The translations under genes and the position numbers were made by a program. 57,039 bases of DNA from Cryobacterium sp. Y50 (GTDB taxonomy: Bacteria > Actinomycetota > Actinomycetes > Actinomycetales > Microbacteriaceae). The stretch spans positions 1 to 57,039 of the forward strand of contig NZ_PJJM01000075.1 in assembly GCF_002929805.1 (NCBI RefSeq). The letters run 5' to 3'. The notes beneath the pieces were generated by a model. The model had not been told where the DNA came from. It saw only the letters and a program-made list of their open reading frames with translations, and made no database searches. Positions 6,668 through 14,888 of this stretch are shown piece after piece (position 1 is the first letter of the stretch; each line of letters begins with the position of its first letter).

Positions 6668-8888
6668 ATGTTGAAGATGGAAAACCTCAGCTCAGAAACC
6701 CTCATGGTGGCCAAACGGGACGGACGTCGGGTTGCCTTCGATGAGGCGCGCATCTACGCCGCCCTCGCCAAAAGTTTCACCGAAGTGAACGGTGAGCTGA
6801 CCCCGCTCACGCACCAGATCATTCGTGACGTGGTCGCTCACGTCAACCGTGAGATCGCCTCGCACTTCACGGTCGACATCAAGATCTATGAGGTGCGGAA
6901 CATGGTGGAACACGCCCTGCTGGACAGCAAGGAATACGACGCCGCCGAGGCGTACATTAAATACCGCATCCAGCGGGACCTCGCGCGCAGCCAAGCCACC
7001 GACATTAATCACTCGATCGTCAAACTGATCAGCAAAGACGAATCGGTCGTCAACGAGAACGCCAACAAGGACAGCGACGTCTTCAACACCCAACGTGACT
7101 TGACCGCCGGCGCTGTGGGCAAGGCCATCGGCCTGAATATGCTGCCGCCGCACGTCGCCACGGCCCACCAAAAGGGCGAGCTGCACTACCACGACCTCGA
7201 TTACCACCCCTATGCACCAATGACGAACTGCTGCCTCATCGACTTCAAGACGATGCTGAGCACCGGTTTTCGGATCGGCAACGCCGACGTCAACCCGTCG
7301 CGGTCCATTCAAACGGCGACGGCTCAGATCTCACAGATCATCGCAAATGTGTCGTCGAGTCAGTACGGCGGATGCTTGGGGAACCGCATCGACGAAGTGC
7401 TCGCTCCCTACGCCGGGAAGAACCTCGAAAAGCACCTGGGCGATGCCCGAAAGTGGATAGCGGACGAGTCCCAGCATCAGGATTACGCTGAGGAGAAGAC
7501 CTTCAAGGACATCTACGACGCTATGCAGAGTCTCGAATACGAGATCAACACCCTGTTCACCTCTAACGGGCAGACACCCTTCACCTCGCTCGGTTTCGGG
7601 CTCGGCACCAGTTGGCTGGAACGCAAGATTCAAAAGGCGATCCTGCAAATTCGGATCGCCGGGCTTGGCAGCGAGAAGCGCACCGCAATCTTCCCGAAGC
7701 TGATTTTCACCGTCAAGCGGGGCCTCAACCTCGCACCGACTGACCCGAACTGCGACGTCAAGCAGCTGGCACTGGAGTGTGCCACCAAGCGCATGTATCC
7801 GGACATTCTCAATTACGACAAAATCGTCGAACTCACCGGCAGCTTCTAGGTGCCGATGGGCTGTCGCTCCTTTCTGCAGGGCTGGACCGATGAGAAGGGC
7901 AACGATGTCTCCGAGGGGCGGATGAACCTCGGAGTCGTGACGCTCAATCTGCCCCGGATCGCCCTCGAGTCCGGCGGGGACGAGAGCAAGTTCTGGAGCA
8001 TTCTCGCCGAGCGAGTGACCACGGTCGGCGACGCTCTGCTGTTCAGAATTGAGCGGTGCAAGGAGGCGACCCCGGAGAACGCCCCGATCCTGTATATCTA
8101 CGGTGCTTTCGGCCAGCACCTTGCGGCCGGGCAGCCGGTCGACACCCTCTTCAGGAACAAACGCTCCACGGTGTCCCTCGGCTATATCGGCCTGTACGAG
8201 GTCGCGGCGGCCTTCTATGGCGGTGACTGGGAAACCAACAGCGAGGTGAAGGATTTCACCGTCGCTGTTCTGCGTACGCTCCAGGAGCGGGCGAAGAAAT
8301 TGAGCGTCGAGTACGGCTACCAGTTCAGCGTGTACGCGACGCCGAGCGAGAGCCTGACCGACCGGTTCTGCCGGCTGGACACCGAGAAGTTCGGTTTCGT
8401 GCCGAATATCACCGACAAGGACTATTGCACTAATAGCTTTCACTACGACGTGCGCAAGAGCCCGACGCCGTTTGAGAAGCTGGATTTCGAGAAGGTGTAC
8501 CCGTCGTATTCCGGAGGCGGATTCATCCACTATTGCGAATACCCGATCTTGCAACAGAACCCCAAGGCCCTTGAAGCCGTATGGGACTACTCCTACGATC
8601 GCGTCGGTTATCTCGGTACCAACACTCCGATCGACCGCTGTTACGCCTGCGGCTTCTCGGGCGACTTCGACGCCACCGAGCGCGGTTTCGAGTGTCCGGA
8701 GTGTCCGGAGTGTCCGGAGTGCCGACCCCATGACCTGCGATGTCGTCAAACGAACCTGCGGCTACCTCGGCAACCCCCAGGCCCGCCCGATGGTGCACGG
8801 CCGGCACAGCGAGATCACCTCCCGGGTCAAGCACATGCCCGGCACCACCGGCATTCGGGGCACGGATGCCGCCGCCCTGGATGCGTAA
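6668..8888 (+). pseudogene. nrdD: Anaerobic ribonucleoside-triphosphate reductase with an in-frame stop and a frameshift
   Basis: The gene would encode the large glycyl-radical subunit that makes dNTPs without oxygen. The start is taken at ATG 6668, 11 bp after AAGGAG. An ATP-cone begins near residue 12 (KRDGRRVAFDEARIYAAL). The frame runs to TAG 7847-7849, where relatives have a Lys in GSFKVPMGCRSF, consistent with AAG to TAG. The same frame continues to about 8720, where three copies of a 9-bp repeat in the zinc-binding CPEC region are followed by a frame change. The +1 frame then gives KRTCGYLGNPQARPMV with the glycyl-radical site and ends at 8888, overlapping nrdG by 8 bp. With two lesions it is very probably inactive. 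Confidence 0.88.
8692..8718. repeat. Three 9-bp tandem repeats in the nrdD zinc-site codons
   Basis: GTGTCCGGA occurs three times in a row, giving CPECPECPEC where NrdD proteins have one or two CPEC-type motifs. The frame changes just after the array. The repeat looks like slippage expansion plus a non-multiple-of-three indel. Confidence 0.9.
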
Positions 8889-9483
8889 TCCCCAGCCCGG
8901 TGAGTGGCTGTCGCAGAAGCTGAGCCAGCGGTACGTCGGCGACTACAAGCCGTTTGTCTTTGTCGACGGTGAGGGGGTGCGGTGCAGCCTGTACCTGTCC
9001 GGTTGCCTATTCGCCTGTGCGGGGTGCTTCAATGAGGCCACCTGGAGTTTTCGCTACGGACAGCAGTCCAGCCAGGAACTTGAGGACCAGATTCTGGCTG
9101 ATCTCGGCCAGGAGTATGTGCAAGGCCTCACCCTTCTGGGCGGCGAGCCGTTTCTCAACACCGGGGTGTGCCTGTCGCTGCTCGACCGGGTGCGTCGGGA
9201 GCTCGGCACCGCGAAGGACGTCTGGTCCTGGACCGGGTACACCTTCGAAGAACTGTTGCTGGCGAGTGTGGACAAACTCGAGATGCTCGGCAAGATTGAC
9301 GTTTTGGTCGACGGTCGGTTCGAATTGGCGAAGCGCGATCTCAACCTGCAGTTTCGGGGCAGCAGCAACCAGCGGATCATCGACGTCAGAAAGTCTCTGG
9401 CCCGCGGCGAGGTGACGCTGTGGGGCGGGTTGAAGGACGCGACCAGGAGCTTCGAACAGATCGAGAAGCAGAACCTGATCTAG
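8881..9483 (+). CDS. nrdG: Anaerobic ribonucleotide reductase activating protein (radical SAM)
   Basis: Start at ATG 8881, which overlaps the nrdD stop by 8 bp and gives 200 residues. The radical-SAM cysteine motif CLFACAGC lies at residues 42-49 (C42, C46, C49) and would hold a 4Fe-4S cluster. LLGGEPFLN near residue 85 is the typical GGEP motif. The enzyme makes the glycyl radical on NrdD. It appears intact although nrdD is broken, which suggests that the loss of nrdD is recent. Confidence 0.93.
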   Translation: MRNPQPGEWLSQKLSQRYVGDYKPFVFVDGEGVRCSLYLSGCLFACAGCFNEATWSFRYGQQSSQELEDQILADLGQEYVQGLTLLGGEPFLNTGVCLSLLDRVRRELGTAKDVWSWTGYTFEELLLASVDKLEMLGKIDVLVDGRFELAKRDLNLQFRGSSNQRIIDVRKSLARGEVTLWGGLKDATRSFEQIEKQNLI

Positions 9484-9567
9484 TGGCGGAACTCCAACCC
9501 GAGCACGTGCTGGCAACGCCGACGACGCATCCACGAGGTTCTGAGCAATCTCAAATATCCTGTCGGT

Positions 9568-9962
9568 ATGACGACACCGCGCGACCATGAGTCCGCGTCC
9601 GCGGCCGAAAACGTGACCGACTTTGCCGACGTCAAGGCGCGGTTTGACGCCGCGACGGCTGGCTCGGGTTCGCCGGACTTGCTGGGCGCCCTCAGGAGTC
9701 CCGATGACTCAGCCCTGGCGTTCATGGATGCACCGCTCAAGCCCCTCCCACTGCTGACACCACCTGAGACTCCGCTTCTGTTCCGCCTCCGCGTCGACCT
9801 CGCCGCGATCAACTCGGACCTGGCGCGGCCACTGCGGTGATCCAGACATTCCTTGGGAACGTGGGCGGCGGCATCCGTTTGACCGGTGCCGGGTATCTCC
9901 CTCCCGCGCGCGTACGGGCGCTGATGGATGAGCTCGACACGGAGAAGATCTGGCGGGGGTGA
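9568..9962 (+). pseudogene. Remnant of a plasmid pRiA4b ORF-3-like gene
   Basis: Two pieces are visible. Codons 9568-9840 end in PLLFRLRVDLAAINSDLARP, like the N-terminal VRVDLxxxxPPIWRRL region of this family. An overlapping frame from 9840 to TGA 9962 reads GGGIRLTGAGYLPPARVRAL, the typical C-terminal motif. Family members are much longer, so the middle has been lost and the frames no longer join. The family is often found near transposons; its function is unknown. The call comes from memory of the motifs. Confidence 0.5.
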
Positions 9963-10407
9963 GGCTAACTGGGATTCGTAAACCTACCCGCTGTTGTTTC
10001 TGCGGGAGACGGCTACGCAGCTCCAGGTCGGCGGCGTTGGGCTAGCACACCCGGCAAAGAGAAACGATGCAAGACCGAGCGCGACACTCGCGCCCTGCCT
10101 GGTTTCCATGCGTTCACCGTACTCTTGGCGCTCCACCGCAAGCATCGCCCTTTCGGACAGGGCGTGACGACCCTGCCCAGGGGTGCGGCTCATGCCCCAC
10201 GGCGATGCCACAGTGTCAGCACCGGGTGCCTTGATCAGATCCGAGGCCCTCGATCAGCTGGACGGCAGGATTCACACGCTTCGCGCACGGTACTGACCAG
10301 TTCCTTCGATAAAATGAAAGTCACCTGCACGAGGAAGTGGTGGCGCAATCATTTGGAACCGGTCCCGGCGTCGTGCTGACGCTCACGCGAACGTCAGAGA
10401 ACCCGAC
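9963..10407. other. Gap with a possible tiny lipoprotein fragment
   Basis: On the minus strand, 9984-10109 would encode a 41-residue peptide with a signal-like segment and lipobox (LASFLFAGC) followed by only 20 residues, so it may be the 5' fragment of a lost lipoprotein gene. The rest of the gap up to the GTG at 10408 shows no recognisable gene or strong hairpin. Confidence 0.3.
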
Positions 10408-10977
10408 GTGAATGCTGAGCTGCCCGATCTCGAACGCACCGTCGATGAGGGCCTGCTGATCGCCGTGTCGGCCGTGCGCATGGCAGTGAAGAACGACATC
10501 ATCGTTGGCGCGCTCCGCGAACACTATGACTACGACTCCGCGCGCTATGCCAACAACGCCCGCAGTGAGCTGCACCACCTGGCCCGGCAAAACGAGGAGT
10601 ACGCGCGGCGGGTCAGCCGGATGAGCAAGGACCTCGCGTCAATGAAATGGCGGCTGAGTCTGACCGACGACCAGCGACACGACCTCAAGCAGTTCGCTCT
10701 GCGCTTGCGGGTGCACGAGCGGCTGGCTCTGGCCCTCGACGCCGCTGCCGATGATGACGATCAGGTGGGACGCATCGTTGCGAGTGCTCAACGGTCGGCG
10801 AGTGAAGAGGTCAGTTCGGCCGTCTCGTCGAAGCTCATCGAACTTGCCGTCGATCAGCGTGAACCCGACTATGCCGAGCATCGCAACGAGCGCCTGGAAG
10901 CGTTTGTGCAGATCAACCTGGCCATTCTGAAGGCAAAATACGAGGCCGAAACCGGGGAAGAAATCAACGAATACTAA
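10408..10977 (+). CDS. Hypothetical helical protein
   Basis: A 189-residue, strongly charged protein from GTG 10408. It is predicted almost wholly helical, with a likely coiled-coil stretch (ELHHLARQNEEYARRVSRM, then SKDLASMKWRL) and many Glu/Arg pairs. No membrane segment, signal peptide or known motif is seen. It ends 14 bp inside the convergent DUF1294 gene. I do not recognise a family. Its codon use, with G/C third positions, is that of a real gene. Confidence 0.7.
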   Translation: MNAELPDLERTVDEGLLIAVSAVRMAVKNDIIVGALREHYDYDSARYANNARSELHHLARQNEEYARRVSRMSKDLASMKWRLSLTDDQRHDLKQFALRLRVHERLALALDAAADDDDQVGRIVASAQRSASEEVSSAVSSKLIELAVDQREPDYAEHRNERLEAFVQINLAILKAKYEAETGEEINEY

Positions 10978-11362
10978 ACAATTGACCCAGCGCTTCGTCG
11001 AATGTTTGTGAGCTCAGTGCGATGAACAGCCCAACGTTGGCGACGACCGTGAGCCAGAACGCGCGGCGAAAGCTTCTCTTCTGCGTCTTGTGTCGCGCAA
11101 TTTGTTGCGCCAGGATTGCCCCCGGCCAGCCGCCGACAAATCCCCAGAGCAGAAGCGTTCGCTCCGATACCCGCCGGCGTGCGGTGCCGGCCCGGCGTTT
11201 ATCCACCAGGTAGAGCACGAAGCAGACCAGGCTCGCCGCCAGATACAGACCGGCTACCCACAGAGGTGGTGACCAATACCAGCCGACGCCCAGGTAGACC
11301 ACCGCGAAGCCGACAATCGCGAGATAGCTGCCGCGGCCCCGGCGAGAGCGGGCGAGAACCAT
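10964..11362 (-). CDS. DUF1294 membrane protein
   Basis: The 132-residue protein has three to four membrane helices (YLAIVGFAVVYLGVGWYW, VAGLYLAASLVCFVLYLVD, FWLTVVANVGLFIAL). Between them lies the DUF1294 signature: DKRRAG, then RVSERTLLLW, GGWPGA and RHKTQKRSF. The function is not known. Some homologues carry an N-terminal cold-shock domain; this one does not. It is convergent with the helical hypothetical gene, overlapping it by 14 bp. Confidence 0.85.
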   Translation of the reverse strand: MVLARSRRGRGSYLAIVGFAVVYLGVGWYWSPPLWVAGLYLAASLVCFVLYLVDKRRAGTARRRVSERTLLLWGFVGGWPGAILAQQIARHKTQKRSFRRAFWLTVVANVGLFIALSSQTFDEALGQLFSIR

Positions 11363-11415
11363 GACCCCATGTTAGCCAACGGGATCTCGAATCTGAAGAA
11401 TCTTGAAACTGGCTG

Positions 11416-12153
11416 CTACCGATATTCCGGGTTCGGCTCAAACCCGAAGCGTTCGCCGCGGTCCCAGTCCTGGCGCAGGTTGCCGTAGGCCGGGATGCCG
11501 CCGTTCTGCTTCAGGATCGAGGCGAGGTGCATGAGGTTCCAGCTCATGAACGTTGTGTTGCGGTTGGTGAAGTCGTTCCGCGGACCGCCAGACCCCTCGT
11601 CAAGGTAGCTCGGGCCCGGACCGATTTCGCCGATCCAGCCGGAATCGGCGGCGGGCGGAATCGAGTAGCCAATGTGCTGCAGGCTGTAAAGCAGGTTCGA
11701 CGTGCAGTGTTTCACACCGTCTTCGTTGCCGGTGATGATGGCGCCGCCGACCTTGCCATAGAAAACGTACTGGCCCTTATCGTTGAATTCGCCCGAGTGA
11801 GCGTAGAGCCGCTCCACGATGCGTTTGGTCACCGAGCCGTTGTCACCGAGCCAGATCGGCCCGGCCAACACGAGAATGTCGGCGGCCTGCACCTTCGGGA
11901 ACAGCGACGGCCAGGCATCCGTTTGCCAGCCGTGTTCGGTCATATCCGGGTAGACGCCGGTGGCGATGTCATGGTCGATGGCGCGAACAAGGTCGACCTG
12001 CACGCCCTGCTCCCGCATGATTCGAGCGCTGAGGTCAACGATGCCCTGGGTGTTGCTCACCTCGGGGCTGCGTTTCAGGGTGCAGTTGATGAAGACGGCG
12101 CGCAGGCCGGAGTAGTCAAAGGCTGCCGTGTCGGCGCGGCTGGTTTCATTCAC
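11416..12153 (-). CDS. NAD(P)H-dependent FMN reductase / flavodoxin-family protein
   Basis: 245 residues with a flavodoxin-like fold. The first strand and phosphate loop read RAVFINCTLKRSPEVSNTQG, followed by ADILVLAGPIWLGDNG, a typical FMN-binding loop, and YFGKVGG-like YGKVGGAIITGNEDG. The family transfers electrons from NAD(P)H through FMN to quinones or other acceptors; the acceptor here is unknown. The C-terminal 60 residues are an extension common in actinobacterial members. It is a single gene with no operon partner. Confidence 0.85.
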   Translation of the reverse strand: MNETSRADTAAFDYSGLRAVFINCTLKRSPEVSNTQGIVDLSARIMREQGVQVDLVRAIDHDIATGVYPDMTEHGWQTDAWPSLFPKVQAADILVLAGPIWLGDNGSVTKRIVERLYAHSGEFNDKGQYVFYGKVGGAIITGNEDGVKHCTSNLLYSLQHIGYSIPPAADSGWIGEIGPGPSYLDEGSGGPRNDFTNRNTTFMSWNLMHLASILKQNGGIPAYGNLRQDWDRGERFGFEPNPEYR

Positions 12154-12624
12154 CCACCTAGTAAATCACCCGGCCGAGGCCGATAACAGGGGTTGATTTT
12201 ACCGTCGATGGCGCGCAACAGCCGGCGCTGCGACCTGAAAGCCGAAGCGCCCGGCTGATATCAGCGGATGCTGCCCGCTACTGGGTCAGTAGCCCGCGTC
12301 GTCCCGCCGCGCGTCGCAGGACCAGGCCGAGACCGGCCAGGTCGTGCAACAGGCCCAGGACCAAGAGCGGCAACGCGTTGGCCCTAGCACTGGCCAGAGT
12401 CGAGCCGAAGAGCGGTGTCATGTTCAACGCCGCGGGTGAGGAGTTGCCGGTGCTCACCGAGGCTGCATCGGTGCCGCGAAACAAGACCAATGTCGAGGCA
12501 GCCGGCATTGTGCTGGTTGTTGAGAACGGTTTGCTGGCTGAGGAATCACCGAATATTCTCCCGACACTGTCGCTGAGTGTGATCGTTGCGGACACGTCGC
12601 TGATGATCTGGCTGCCTAGATGAT
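12154..12624. other. Unassigned region between a flavoprotein gene and a small membrane gene
   Basis: Open frames exist on both strands (plus 12378-12623 and minus across 12278-12620). The minus frame ends with a hydrophobic LPLLVLGLLHDLAGLGLVLR segment and an Arg-rich tail, which could be a real membrane-protein tail. Neither frame shows a recognised family, and the two are antisense to each other, so no gene is called. Confidence 0.3.
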
Positions 12625-12873
12625 TCAGTCGGCTCCGGGTATGCCGTGTGCCTCGGCGACGTTGGCCGCGCAGATGCTGATGAGCGAGAGGCTCCCGACG
12701 GAAGATCGGATGCCGCGCCGGGCGTGTTGCCACCGCCGGAGTTGAGGCGGGTCGGTGCAACCACCGCAGAGTGCCGAGCAGCAGGGTAAAGCGGTGCACA
12801 GCACGGCGACGCCGGTGCGAAGCAGGGCCAGTCGCAGGATGTGCCCACGCAGTACCGAAATTATTTCGTTCAT
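12625..12873 (-). CDS. Small Cys-rich hydrophobic protein (uncertain)
   Basis: An 82-residue frame starts at ATG 12873 (MNEIISVLRGHILRLALLR). It has one hydrophobic helix (LLRTGVAVLCTALPCCSALC) with four cysteines. A GTG/GGGTG-type purine stretch precedes it (ATAAGGGTGGG on the coding strand). No family is recognised. It could be a small membrane protein or a chance frame. Confidence 0.35.
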   Translation of the reverse strand: MNEIISVLRGHILRLALLRTGVAVLCTALPCCSALCGGCTDPPQLRRWQHARRGIRSSVGSLSLISICAANVAEAHGIPGAD

Positions 12874-13113
12874 GAGACACACCCACCCTTATGGGAGATA
12901 GAGACTTCGGTAATTACTTTCTCATTTGAGAAGTGCCAACGAGTCGGTGTCATTCCCAGAAATCTCAAAACGCGATGAACGCATAAAAGGTGGTAGAAAC
13001 TCTAAAAGGGTGTCTCGTGCGTGGCCGGGCACGCCCTCGCGGCACGGGGAGGTCTCGATAACTGGTATAGTTTTCAAGTTGTCTCCGAGTGTGAAAGTTC
13101 GCGGGATCGACAT

Positions 13114-13186
13114 GCGCTCGTAGCTCAACGGATAGAGCATCTGACTACGGATCAGAAGGTTGGGGGTTCGAATCCCTTCGGGCGCA
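13114..13186 (+). tRNA. tRNA-Arg(ACG)
   Basis: Full cloverleaf: acceptor GCGCTCG pairs with CGGGCGC (one G-T), D-arm TAGCTCAACGGATAGAG, anticodon stem TCTGA/TCAGA around loop CTACGGA (anticodon ACG), and T-loop GGTTCGAATCC. CCA is not encoded. The last 19 bases are repeated at 17485, marking this gene as an integration site. Confidence 0.95.
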
Positions 13187-13189
13187 CAG
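13168..13189 (+). repeat. attL core: 22-bp direct repeat inside the tRNA-Arg 3' end
   Basis: Begins TCGAATCCCTTCGG and ends GCGCACAG. It is identical to 17485-17506. It overlaps the T-arm and acceptor stem of the tRNA, a usual att core for actinobacterial integrative elements. Confidence 0.85.
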
Positions 13190-13191
13190 AT

Positions 13192-13226
13192 AACCCCGCA
13201 ATCATTGGGATTGTGGGGTTTTTTTG
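13192..13226 (+). terminator. Terminator of tRNA-Arg
   Basis: AACCCCGCAATC pairs with GGGATTGTGGGGTT around an ATT loop, followed by a run of T. It lies five bases after the tRNA. Confidence 0.85.
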
Positions 13227-13244
13227 TTTCTCTCGAAATTTCAC

Positions 13245-13960
13245 TCACCACTTGCATTCGCCACATTGGGTCTGAGAAGTCGGCTGAGAATTTTTGCGTT
13301 GTGCACAGTAATTCGGTCTTCCTTGCCGATGTAGGGCTTCTGTGTCGCTTTCCATACGCCTAGCACTTCGACGGCGTGACGGAGCTGGGCCCGAGGCCGC
13401 AGCGAGACCCGTTTTCGCCTTCAGCCAGGTCGCGAGGGTGGCCCTAAAGGATTTCAGGGTGAGCCAGCCGAATCGCAAACCCCGACGAGCCTCCCGCAAT
13501 GACCGAGCCAGATTGTGGGCGTTCACGAAGTTGCCCGTGCCCGTAGAGAATATGTATTCAGGATGACCGTTAAAAGTTGACTGACGGCGACGCTTGTCGA
13601 GAATGATTTAAGGCAGCGCGAGCATGCGCATTCCCCGCGGAAGTCTTTGCTCGTGGCTGGGAGAGGCCGAGGCTTTTTAGCTCGACGAGCGTGGCGCAAA
13701 CCGCCACCGTACCCTGCGTCAACGTCAACGTCAACGTCAACGTCGACGTCGGAGTGTCGAAGACCGAGGAGCACGTTGATGCGCACCCCCGTACCTCCGA
13801 GAATTTCGATGACGTCTGTCAGAATGAACGATGGGTCGCGCTGAGCGCCGCCCATGCCAGCGCGGGCGTCTCTCCACTTGGCGACATGTCGGCGCACTTC
13901 GTTAAAGTCTTCTGGCCTCTTTGATAGGTCCGCAGGCTCCTGAAATAAATGTTATTATCA
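13245..13960 (-). pseudogene. Tyrosine recombinase (phage-type integrase), multiply frameshifted
   Basis: On the minus strand the 5' piece reads VRRHVAKWRDARAGMGGAQR, then SFILTDVIEILGGTGVRIN and LLGLRHSDVDV, the box I region of tyrosine integrases (catalytic Arg in GTGVR, normally followed by EVLALRWSDVDL). A downstream piece reads NAHNLARSLREARRGLRFG and WLTLKSFRATLATWLKAKTG, like the box II H-x-x-R region, and a further frame gives QLRHAVEV, resembling QLGHA. The pieces are in different frames and the nucleophile Tyr region is degraded. Its place beside attL and its orientation fit an integrase that once served this island. Confidence 0.75.
13717..13752. repeat. Hexamer repeat CGTCAA inside the integrase remnant
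   Basis: Four perfect CGTCAA units followed by two variants (CGTCGA, CGTCGG). On the coding strand they give a run of Asp-Val pairs exactly where integrases read WSDVDL, so the array grew from a natural DVD codon run. Confidence 0.9.
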
Positions 13961-14148
13961 CCTGGGTTGAGACGTGGAGTCTCGCGCAAAACGCGATTGT
14001 CTGTCCATTGACGCTCGGACGAGTGAAATTGCGAGAAATTAGAGCGTGGGAGCGGCTGGATTGTGCAAACCCCGGTCGGCCAAATTGGGCGGACGGGAAG
14101 GTATAAGGGTGCGGGGCGTCGTTGGAAGGACCACTAGGGCTACTCCTT

Positions 14149-14188
14149 TTTGACGAATTAGCCCAGACTTTGACGAATTAACCCAGAC
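14149..14188. repeat. 20-bp tandem direct repeat
   Basis: TTTGACGAATTAGCCCAGAC is followed directly by the same sequence with one change (AACCC for AGCCC). It lies just upstream of the SIR2-like remnant. Role unknown; it may be a deletion scar. Confidence 0.85.
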
Positions 14189-14198
14189 GCTAGCCAAT

Positions 14199-14744
14199 AT
14201 GGCCCACGCGCCGTTAGACGATTACATTGGAATCGACTACTTTCTTGGCTTGATGCCCGACGACTTCGAAGTCAGTCGACACGCATGCGATCTCATCGAT
14301 CGCGAGAGTTCTGAACCCAATTTGACGCATGCCGCCATTGTGCGAATCGCCGACTCGACAGGCGCACTGCAAATTGTGATGACAAATTTCGACATGCATC
14401 TCTTATCTGCGGCGGCGGCAGCTGACCGTGAGGTCTTGGAGACCTTGGCTGGTCCCACCCCACCCCACCCTTGGACAAGGAGTTCGCCGGAATTGTGCAC
14501 TTGCACGGGTGCGTGACCGGCAGGGCAGCACAACTGGTGTTAACCGATAAAGATTTTGGTTGGGCATACCTCACGGGTGCCCGGGCCACCCGGTTTCTAT
14601 TGCCAATATTTCAGAACTACACCTTTTTTATCTATCGAATACAGCCACAACGACCCAAACATGCGGTACCTCGCACTCAGCCTCCTGTCAAAGACGCCTG
14701 ACTACGCGTTCGCAAGCACCAGTGACACCGATAACCAGAAATGA
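14199..14744 (+). pseudogene. SIR2-like (SIR2_2-type) defence protein remnant, frameshifted
   Basis: Three consecutive frames together read like the N-terminal domain of SIR2 antiphage proteins: HAAIVRIADSTGALQIVMTN followed by FDMHLLSAA (family pattern VTTNFDxHLE), then FAGIVHLHGCVTG and LVLTDKDFGWAYLTG, then YSHNDPNMRYLALSL. The first shift is at a C-rich repeat (14454-14470) and the second at or near a T6 run (14624-14629). The glycine-rich NAD-binding start and everything after the NDPxMRYL motif are missing. Family members consume NAD to stop phage infection; this copy cannot. It lies in the tRNA-Arg island. Confidence 0.7.
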
Positions 14745-14888
14745 AATCAGAAGATATCGACTTATATGAGGCTTTCTTTCGAATGATTCTAAGAATCAAT
14801 CTAGCCGGGCGTCTTGACATGATTTCTGGGGCGGGGATACCGTGAAGATAATTACCCACCAAAAGCATTAGCAGCGAGGATCCTAATT

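Noticed and set aside
7331..8749. 472-residue minus-strand frame opposite nrdD
   Set aside because: Antisense shadow. It spans both nrdD lesions only because third-position GC keeps the opposite strand open.
12378..12623. 81-residue plus-strand frame
   Set aside because: No recognised motif, and a competing minus-strand frame of equal quality; not enough to call a gene.
12922..13266. 114-residue minus-strand frame reading EGIRTPNLLIRSQMLYPLSYER
   Set aside because: It is the antisense translation of the tRNA-Arg gene, a well-known false protein.
13717..13752. Hexamer array as a CRISPR or regulatory repeat
   Set aside because: Units are six bases without spacers and sit on integrase codons; it is a microsatellite.
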